DNA of 5,215 nt, taken from contig JAEVZQ010000139.1 of the NCBI GenBank assembly GCA_023392135.1, positions 1-5,215 on the forward strand. The letters are read 5' to 3'. Below are positions 1-5,215 of this stretch, one piece after another. Under the pieces are notes generated by a model. That model was not told the DNA's origin and made no database searches. It saw only the letters and a list, made by a program, of their open reading frames with translations. How positions within the stretch are numbered: position 1 is the first letter of the stretch; every line of letters begins with the position of its first letter. The translations under genes were made by a program, and so were the position numbers. The DNA is from Pseudomonadota bacterium. GTDB lineage: Bacteria > Pseudomonadota > Alphaproteobacteria > Rhizobiales > Hyphomicrobiaceae.

Positions 1-408
1 GTCCTGGCACGCGTCCGCGCCGTCCTGCGCCGGTCCGCTGGAGCATCGGACGCCGCAGCAGCGGTGGCCCGTGGGATAGATCTCGACACCCTCACCTTCG
101 CCGGCTGGAAGCTCAGTCCCGCCAAACGGGAGCTGCAGCAGCCCTGCGGCACACCCTGCGACCTGACGACCAGCGAGTTCGACCTTTTGGTGCTCCTGGC
201 GAACAATGCCAACCGTGTCCTGTCGCGGGACCAGATCATGGACAAGCTGAAGGGTCACGACTGGACGCCCTACGACCGCACCATAGACAATCTCATCGTG
301 CGGCTCCGGCGCAAGCTAGAGCCCGACCCCGAGCGTCCGACGCTCATCAAGACCGTGCGCGGGGTCGGCTATACCCTGACGGCTGATGTCGTGCAGGGGC
401 GCAAATAA
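1..408 (+). CDS. OmpR/PhoB-family response regulator, C-terminal part (5' truncated)
   Basis: The reading frame is open from base 1 and ends at TAA 406-408, giving 135 visible residues. The first residues (VLARVRAVLRR) match the last helix of a receiver domain, so the phosphorylated Asp and most of the receiver lie outside the window. A linker of about 25 residues follows, then a winged-helix DNA-binding domain at about residues 30-127. Its family hallmarks are LTTSEFDLL (55-63), the recognition-helix region DRTIDNLIVRLRRKLE (92-107) and the closing wing TVRGVGY (118-124). Such proteins bind promoter DNA after phosphorylation by a partner sensor kinase. No kinase gene is visible; it may lie upstream. 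The gene converges on the reductase gene with an 18-bp gap. GTG at base 64 is internal, not the true start. The family assignment is firm; the regulon is unknown. Confidence 0.93.
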   Translation, partial: VLARVRAVLRRSAGASDAAAAVARGIDLDTLTFAGWKLSPAKRELQQPCGTPCDLTTSEFDLLVLLANNANRVLSRDQIMDKLKGHDWTPYDRTIDNLIVRLRRKLEPDPERPTLIKTVRGVGYTLTADVVQGRK

Positions 409-412
409 CTCC

Positions 413-422
413 GGACGCGTCC
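413..422. other. 10-bp perfect palindrome between convergent genes
   Basis: GGACGCGTCC reads the same on both strands and occupies most of the 18-bp gap between the response regulator stop and the reductase stop. As RNA it could form only a three-pair stem with a four-base loop, and no T-run follows on either strand. It is therefore not a convincing terminator and may be chance. Confidence 0.3.
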
Positions 423-426
423 ACGT

Positions 427-1584
<1,158 letters not shown>

Positions 1585-1601
1585 CTATGCCGCGTTGAGC
1601 G

Positions 1602-1922
1602 TCAGAACTGCTTCTCAGGCACTCGCACGACGAGGCCTTCCAAATCTTCCGTCACCTTGATCTGGCAGCTCAGGCGGCTTTCCTCGCGAACATCGAAGGC
1701 GAAATCCAGCATATCCTCCTCCATCTGGGAGGCCTCGCCCGTTTTGTCACGCCATTCGGGGTCGACGTAAACGTGGCAAGTGGCGCAGGCGCAAGCGCCA
1801 CCACACTCGGCCTCGATGCCGGGCACGAGATTGAGCTTGGCCGCCTCCATGACGGTCATGCCAGGTGTCGCATCGACGACCTGCTGAGACCCATCCGGCT
1901 GGACGAATGTGATCTTGACCAT
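1602..1922 (-). CDS. [2Fe-2S] ferredoxin, adrenodoxin type
   Basis: A 106-residue soluble electron carrier. The cluster ligands fit the adrenodoxin spacing C-X5-C-X2-C-X36-C: Cys40, Cys46, Cys49 and Cys86, within the stretch [15 protein letters not shown] (39-53) and later RLSCQIKV (83-90). Cys44 is an additional, probably non-ligand cysteine. The N-terminal strand [11 protein letters not shown] and the acidic helix MEEDMLDFA (67-75), the usual partner-docking surface, also fit the family. The start is ATG at 1920-1922, with AGGGAG at 1935-1940 on the minus strand, 12 bases upstream, a long but acceptable spacing. The ferredoxin--NADP+ reductase follows 68 bp downstream, its likely electron donor. 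The acceptor is not visible; relatives serve cytochromes P450, other oxygenases or Fe-S cluster assembly. The family is certain, the physiological role is not. Confidence 0.95.
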   Translation of the reverse strand: MVKITFVQPDGSQQVVDATPGMTVMEAAKLNLVPGIEAECGGACACATCHVYVDPEWRDKTGEASQMEEDMLDFAFDVREESRLSCQIKVTEDLEGLVVRVPEKQF

Positions 1923-2058
1923 ACGTGCGTCATGCTCCCTGGCAGCGTGTGTTCAAGTGCGTCAGCTGAAGTTCGGGACCGGTGATGACGACGCACTCCC
2001 GGGTATTCCAGCGTGGAGCCGCCTCGCGCCCTGCCTCGCGACCGTCGTAAGCGGCGAA

Positions 2059-2087
2059 TTGATAGACACGTGGGGTTACGAATTCAA
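2059..2087 (-). promoter_or_regulatory. Possible sigma70-type promoter for the ferredoxin-reductase unit
   Basis: On the minus strand, TTGAAT (2087-2082) and TATCAA (2064-2059) are separated by 17 bp. Each matches 4 of 6 bases of the -35 and -10 consensus. Transcription would begin near 2052 and leave a leader of about 130 bases before the ferredoxin ATG. This is the best candidate I found in the 265-bp gap 1923-2187, but such matches arise by chance. Confidence 0.3.
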
Positions 2088-2153
2088 GCGCGCTGCCGAC
2101 GCAGGCCGATTCCCGGCGCGCCAGGTGGACATGAGGCGCGGGGATGCAGGGCA

Positions 2154-2170
2154 GCCCGCCGCTGGCGGGC
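2154..2170 (-). terminator. GC hairpin downstream of the HPt gene (weak terminator candidate)
   Basis: GCCCGCC (2154-2160) and GGCGGGC (2164-2170) are perfect inverted copies around a three-base loop, a 7-bp all-GC stem lying 17 bp beyond the HPt stop codon. No T-run follows on the minus strand, so it is not a classical intrinsic terminator. It could stabilise the HPt transcript's 3' end or assist Rho-dependent termination. Confidence 0.3.
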
Positions 2171-2187
2171 GTCGCTATACGAAGTGC

Positions 2188-2625
2188 TCAGGCGAGCGCG
2201 CGGCGACTCGTTGTGAAACGCTGAATGCGTCCGACCGCCGCCTCCAGCCGGGTGACCAGCTCGCGCCGCTCGCGCTCGGGCGCCGCTGCGATTTCTGCCA
2301 GCTCGGCGCCCTTCGCTACTTCCCATGCGCCGATCGCCCGTGCCGACCCCTTCAGGCTGTGCGCCGCATCCCGCCATGACCTCTCGCTGCCTGCATCGCG
2401 GAGCGCTGCGAGCAGGACAGGCGCATGTCTGCAGAATAGCTCCAGAACCTCCCGCTCCAGCATCGCATCGCCAAGGGTGTAGCGGCGCAGATGATCGAAA
2501 TCGATCGGCGCCCGGCGCGCCAGGTCGATCGCGCGCGAGCTTACTGATTCGTGTTGCGTATCCGACCTTGTCACTTTCAGCGCCCTCGGATGCCAGTCGA
2601 TGCCCGGATGAGCAGGCTCCGCCAT
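2188..2625 (-). CDS. Stand-alone HPt (histidine phosphotransfer) domain protein
   Basis: A 145-residue protein built mainly of one HPt four-helix domain. The diagnostic motif AHSLKGSARAIGA lies at about residues 88-100 (ATG-numbered), with His89 as the predicted phosphate-accepting residue. The preceding helices (FDHLRRYTLGD, then MLEREVLELFCRHAP) and the following one (AWEVAKGAELAEIAA) match the HPt fold. The first 35 residues or so are polar and probably disordered. No kinase, ATPase or receiver domain is present, so it would act as an intermediate in a multistep phosphorelay between a hybrid kinase and a response regulator, neither of which is identifiable here. I chose ATG 2623-2625 because GGGGAGG (2631-2637) sits 5 bases upstream; the GTG one codon earlier is possible but too close. 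It is divergent from the GPR-like gene and 265 bp upstream of the ferredoxin. Confidence 0.88.
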   Translation of the reverse strand: MAEPAHPGIDWHPRALKVTRSDTQHESVSSRAIDLARRAPIDFDHLRRYTLGDAMLEREVLELFCRHAPVLLAALRDAGSERSWRDAAHSLKGSARAIGAWEVAKGAELAEIAAAPERERRELVTRLEAAVGRIQRFTTSRRALA

Positions 2626-2683
2626 CACGGCCTCCCCAGGAAAGAGATACTCACTCGCAACAGAACAGAAGCTTACCAGTAGA

Positions 2684-2714
2684 GCGAATAAGCTCCGGTA
2701 TTCGCAAAGTTGCG
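2684..2714. promoter_or_regulatory. Overlapping operator-like dyads upstream of the HPt gene
   Basis: GCGAATA (2684-2690) and TATTCGC (2699-2705) form a perfect 7-bp inverted repeat with an 8-base spacer, 22 bp in all. It overlaps a second dyad, CGCAA (2703-2707) and TTGCG (2710-2714). Size and spacing resemble a binding site for a dimeric regulator. The site lies 59-89 bp upstream of the HPt ATG, where promoter control would be expected. No regulator is assigned. Confidence 0.35.
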
Positions 2715-2792
2715 CTATTTACAGGATATCTCAACCACTTGATTACCATCGCATCATCAGTCCTCCATCGTTTCGCCCAAAATGCGAACTAC

Positions 2793-2817
2793 CCACGGTT
2801 GGAGGGTGAGACCGTGG
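2793..2817. repeat. 7-bp inverted repeat with 11-base loop
   Basis: CCACGGT (2793-2799) and ACCGTGG (2811-2817) are perfect inverted copies. If transcribed they would form a hairpin whose loop contains GGAGGG. CCTCCA at 2762-2767 could alternatively pair with TGGAGG at 2800-2805, so two mutually exclusive structures are possible. No T-run follows. Its role is unknown. Confidence 0.35.
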
Positions 2818-2881
2818 CGAACCAGTAACGCCTTGAACGGCATGCGTTGAGAAAATGCCATCTAGGCCTTGCCCGGCGTAT

Positions 2882-3017
2882 GCACTAGTGTCCCGATTCC
2901 GAAGCTCGCCAGCCTCACGGCCAGGATCGGGAACGAGCTTCGATATCGTATGGAGGGCACTGGATCATCGGTTTGCTAGTCTGGTTCAAATCGAAAATTT
3001 TCGCTCGGGACACGTGC
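2882..3017. repeat. 136-bp segment bounded by imperfect inverted repeats (MITE-like or regulatory)
   Basis: The left arm GCACTAGTGTCCCGA (2882-2896) and right arm TCGGGACACGTGC (3005-3017) are inverted copies apart from two extra bases in the left arm. The 9-bp core GTGTCCCGA/TCGGGACAC is perfect. Inside lie a 9-bp inverted repeat, CGAAGCTCG (2900-2908) with CGAGCTTCG (2934-2942), and a 12-bp perfect palindrome, CGAAAATTTTCG (2992-3003). GCACTAG also recurs directly at 2882-2888 and 3023-3029. There is no coding capacity and no clean target duplication next to the arms. It could be a small dispersed repeat or a multi-site control region. Confidence 0.4.
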
Positions 3018-3053
3018 CGACGGCACTAGCGAATTCCTCGATCATCAGACTAG
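2976..3053. repeat. 8-bp inverted repeat CTAGTCTG/CAGACTAG
   Basis: CTAGTCTG (2976-2983) and CAGACTAG (3046-3053) are exact inverted copies 62 bp apart. A direct repeat GATCATC lies near each arm (2963-2969 and 3040-3046). They straddle the right end of the preceding repeat segment and lie within 130 bp of the GPR-like start codon, in the expected promoter zone. The spacing suits paired protein sites better than one RNA hairpin. Confidence 0.3.
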
Positions 3054-3069
3054 ACAAGTGCAGGTGGGG

Positions 3070-3083
3070 GCGCCTTCGGGCGC
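3070..3083 (+). promoter_or_regulatory. TTCG-loop hairpin in the leader of the GPR-like gene
   Basis: GCGCC (3070-3074) and GGCGC (3079-3083) enclose TTCG, an especially stable tetraloop as RNA. The hairpin ends 21 bases before the ATG. The purine run AGGGGA (3085-3090), the best ribosome-site candidate though 14 bases from the ATG, follows directly, so the stem could influence ribosome access. No T-run follows, so a terminator is unlikely. Confidence 0.4.
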
Positions 3084-3104
3084 GAGGGGACGTCGGACAA
3101 TTGA

Positions 3105-5215
3105 ATGGCTCAGGACCCGAAGGTCAAACGGGACAAGGCACCTGACTTGTCTCTGGTCGGCTCGACACCGGCTGTGCCGAAACGAGCCGCCTCGGATACC
3201 AACAAATCAGCTCCTCCTGGTCCGCCTCCGCTGCCGCCGTCTGCCATGAGCGGGACCGGCGCTGCCGCATCGGCAGTTCGCGTCGAGCAGGGCCGTAACG
3301 AGCCCATTCCACTGCCCGCACCGCCCTCTGCCGATGCAAAGCCCGACAAGCAGTCGGAGTTGAAGCCCGCGGACAAAGCAGACGCGAGCCAGGACAGCGG
3401 CCGCAAAATCACCCCACCTCCGCCACCACCGACGTCCGGACAGACTCCGTCGACTGTCGATTCCGCCAAGGTTGTGCGCCCCCTGAAGCTTTCTGAGCTG
3501 CAGAGGCGGCACGAGCCAGCTCGGCCGCCTGAGAACGCCTCCCCCGTCAAGCCGCAATCCGGGCCGCCGAATGGGAGGGCCCCAGAGCCGCCCAGACCGG
3601 CGGCGAAGGAGCCAGAGCGCAAGGCTCTCGCCCAACCCCAACAAGCTCCCAATCCACCGCCCGGTCCAGCGGCTGCGCCACAGACTGAGAGTCCGGGCGG
3701 CGAGGAGGCAGCCGACCGCCGGCCGGCCCGCCGGCGCCCGGCCGGTCCTTCGCGCGCGCGCATCGCCGCCAACGACGACATGCCGTCGATCGGTGGCCTG
3801 ATCTATGCTCTCAACGAGCGGCCCTCCAACAAGCCATTCGTGTATGCGGCCGCGGCTAGCGGCGTGTGGGCAGCCATCGCCATCGCGTTCGCGTGGGCCT
3901 TCATCAGCCGCGAGCTGGCCGACGCAACGGGGTTCATCGACGCGATCGGCCGTCCGGCAACCATTACGGCTTTCGCGACAGTTGTCGGACCCGTCGCGCT
4001 GTTCTGGTTCCTGGCGCTCCTCGTTTGGCGCACGGAGGACCTTCGCCTGCGCTCGACCGCCATGACGGAGGTCGCCGTTCGGCTCGCCGAGCCGGACCGC
4101 ATGGCCGAGCAGTCGATCGCCTCTCTGGGCCAGGCGGTACGGCGGCAGGTGTCGTTCATGAACGATGCCGTCTCTCGCGCGCTTGGCCGCGCAGGTGAGC
4201 TGGAAGCGTTGGTTCATAACGAGGTGACGGCGCTCGAGCGGTCCTATGAGGACAACGAACGCAAAATCCGCAGCCTCATTCAGGAATTGTCGGGTGAGCG
4301 GAACGCACTGCTCAACACCACCGACCGAGTCAACGACGCCCTGAAGAGCATTGCCGGCGAAGTGCCGGTGCTGATCGAGAAGCTGTCCAACCAGCAGGTC
4401 AAGCTGGCCACCATCATCGAGGGGGCGGGCCAGAACCTGACGGCGCTCGAGACGGCGCTTTCCGAGCAGACCGGCAGGCTGGAGCACACGCTCGGCTCGC
4501 GGACCCAGGACATGCAGACCGTTCTGCACGAGTATACCGCAGCGCTCGGCTCGGCACTCGGCAACCGCACGGAGCAGATGCAGGCCGTGCTCGAGCAGTA
4601 CACCGCCTCCTTCGGCGAAGCGCTCTCCGGCCGCTCGCAGGAGATGCAGGCGCTGTTCGAGGACTACAAGAAGTCCATTGAAAGCTCGCTCGTCAATCGC
4701 ACCGAGAATTTGCAGACGGTGTTCGAGGAATACGCGCGTGCTCTCGACTCGACGCTTGCAAACCGGGCGCAGGCCCTCGACATGCAGCTCGTGGAACGCA
4801 CGGCGGCCCTCGACCAGGCTTTCAACGAGCGCCTCAAGGTCTTCGACGAGTCGATTCTGCGCTCGACGATGGTCATCGACAGCGCCATCGGCGAGAAGAC
4901 GGAGGCCCTCACCAAGGCTCTCGAGAACCACGCCCACGGGTTGCGCGACACACTGGGTCAGCAGGCGATCGAGCTCGACGAAACATTGATGCAGGGCATT
5001 GCCGCCGTTCGCCGTACCAGCGAGAACATCACGCGCCAGTCCGTGAAGGCCATCGAGGGGCTGGCGGGCCAGTCCGAGATGCTGAAGAGCGTCTCGGAGA
5101 ACCTGCTCGCCCAGATCCACAGCGTCACCAACAGGTTCGAGAGCCAGGGGCAGTCCATCATGCTGGCTGCCAACTCCCTCCAAACGGCCAATTACAAGAT
5201 CGACGCGACGCTGCA
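3105..5215 (+). CDS. GPR/RgsE-like polar-growth scaffold protein, N-terminal part (3' truncated)
   Basis: Open from ATG 3105 to the window end: 703 codons plus two bases. TGA at 3102-3104 lies in frame immediately before the ATG, so the start cannot be further upstream. Residues 1-225 are Pro/Ala-rich and probably disordered, with a six-proline run at 104-109 and a basic patch RRPARRR (205-211). The motif ANDDMPSIGGLIYALNERPS (222-241) precedes two membrane segments at about 245-267 and 285-308; both flanks are basic, placing both ends in the cytoplasm. From about 315 the visible sequence is predicted to be continuous helix, including nine 22-residue repeats (441-638). No cysteine is seen, and all four Trp lie in membrane segments. 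This matches the apolipoprotein-like GPR protein of Agrobacterium and RgsE of Sinorhizobium, roughly 2,000-residue proteins that organise growth-pole wall synthesis. A different large coiled-coil membrane protein remains possible. Confidence 0.75.
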   Translation, partial: MAQDPKVKRDKAPDLSLVGSTPAVPKRAASDTNKSAPPGPPPLPPSAMSGTGAAASAVRVEQGRNEPIPLPAPPSADAKPDKQSELKPADKADASQDSGRKITPPPPPPTSGQTPSTVDSAKVVRPLKLSELQRRHEPARPPENASPVKPQSGPPNGRAPEPPRPAAKEPERKALAQPQQAPNPPPGPAAAPQTESPGGEEAADRRPARRRPAGPSRARIAANDDMPSIGGLIYALNERPSNKPFVYAAAASGVWAAIAIAFAWAFISRELADATGFIDAIGRPATITAFATVVGPVALFWFLALLVWRTEDLRLRSTAMTEVAVRLAEPDRMAEQSIASLGQAVRRQVSFMNDAVSRALGRAGELEALVHNEVTALERSYEDNERKIRSLIQELSGERNALLNTTDRVNDALKSIAGEVPVLIEKLSNQQVKLATIIEGAGQNLTALETALSEQTGRLEHTLGSRTQDMQTVLHEYTAALGSALGNRTEQMQAVLEQYTASFGEALSGRSQEMQALFEDYKKSIESSLVNRTENLQTVFEEYARALDSTLANRAQALDMQLVERTAALDQAFNERLKVFDESILRSTMVIDSAIGEKTEALTKALENHAHGLRDTLGQQAIELDETLMQGIAAVRRTSENITRQSVKAIEGLAGQSEMLKSVSENLLAQIHSVTNRFESQGQSIMLAANSLQTANYKIDATL
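4425..5018 (+). repeat. Nine tandem 66-bp units encoding 22-residue helical repeats
   Basis: Residues 441-638 of the GPR-like protein divide without gaps into nine 22-residue units beginning at 441, 463, 485, 507, 529, 551, 573, 595 and 617. Positions 1, 8, 12 and 19 are hydrophobic in essentially every unit (the first has Ala at position 1). Arg is at position 4 in the six units from 463 to 594, and Tyr at position 15 in the four units from 463 to 550. Those four units are also the most alike, suggesting the latest duplications. The spacing 1, 8, 12, 19 equals two 11-residue hendecads per unit, the pattern of apolipoprotein-like amphipathic helices. Similar periodicity may continue to the window edge. 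Confidence 0.8.

Larger units (their letters stand above)
2626..3104. other. Intergenic region between divergent HPt and GPR-like genes, rich in inverted repeats
   Basis: About 480 bp without a credible gene. Short open frames here have no ribosome site or protein-like composition. The stretch from about 2640 to 2850 looks less GC-rich than the coding regions. It must hold the promoters of both divergent genes, but I found no strong -35/-10 pair for either. It contains several inverted repeats, listed separately, and five of the seven CTAG tetranucleotides I count in the window (near 2872, 2885, 2976, 3026 and 3050). Confidence 0.7.

Noticed and set aside
1909..2379. Plus-strand frame of 156 codons across the gap and the HPt gene.
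   Set aside because: It overlaps the well-supported HPt gene in antisense, has Arg/Ala/Cys-rich shadow composition and no ribosome site that I can see.
2325..2828. Plus-strand frame of 167 codons reaching into the divergent spacer.
   Set aside because: Most of it is antisense to the HPt gene; the tail in the spacer shows no protein-like pattern.
2640..3100. Search for a CRISPR array, tRNA or integrase attachment site in the spacer.
   Set aside because: No regularly spaced direct repeats, no tRNA-like cloverleaf or T-loop sequence and no integrase gene were found.
2855..3145. Plus-strand frame of 96 codons just before the scaffold gene.
   Set aside because: It spans the inverted repeats, overlaps the scaffold start in another frame and has no recognisable domain or ribosome site.
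3207..5183. A 658-codon open frame on the minus strand opposite the scaffold gene.
   Set aside because: It is an antisense shadow in GC-rich coding DNA. Its product is low-complexity (Leu/Arg/Gly-rich) without a recognisable domain, whereas the plus frame has membrane segments and regular repeats.

Overview
The window looks like chromosomal DNA of a high-GC alphaproteobacterium, most likely of the order Rhizobiales (Hyphomicrobiales). The main reason is the large open gene at the right end. Its proline-rich N-terminus, two membrane segments and long 22-residue-periodic helical region resemble the GPR/RgsE proteins that form a ring at the growing pole of Rhizobiales cells. The other genes are compatible with this but not specific, and the genus cannot be read from the sequence.

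Layout, left to right. (1) Bases 1-408, plus strand: the C-terminal part of an OmpR/PhoB-family response regulator, cut by the window edge. (2) Bases 427-1922, minus strand: an adrenodoxin-type [2Fe-2S] ferredoxin (1602-1922) followed by a thioredoxin-reductase-like ferredoxin--NADP+ reductase (427-1533), an apparent two-gene electron-transfer unit. The reductase converges on the response regulator with an 18-bp gap. (3) Bases 1923-2187: 265 bp without a gene, holding a possible promoter for the ferredoxin unit and a GC hairpin just after the next gene. (4) Bases 2188-2625, minus strand: a small stand-alone histidine phosphotransfer (HPt) protein. (5) Bases 2626-3104: about 480 bp between divergent genes, with no convincing gene but several inverted repeats. 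These include a 136-bp segment bounded by imperfect inverted repeats and a TTCG-loop hairpin just before the next start. (6) Bases 3105-5215, plus strand: the first 703 codons of the GPR/RgsE-like gene, which runs off the right edge.

Functionally, the reductase would pass electrons from NADPH to the ferredoxin, which would reduce an unseen acceptor such as a P450 or an Fe-S assembly step. The HPt protein would relay phosphate between a hybrid histidine kinase and a response regulator, neither identifiable here. The response-regulator fragment has no visible link to it. The divergent pairing of an HPt gene with a polar-growth scaffold gene is the most suggestive arrangement, but a functional link is only inference. 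I did not find a clearly new multi-gene system. The strongest leads are the hendecad-type 22-residue repeat array and the structured intergenic region before the scaffold gene.
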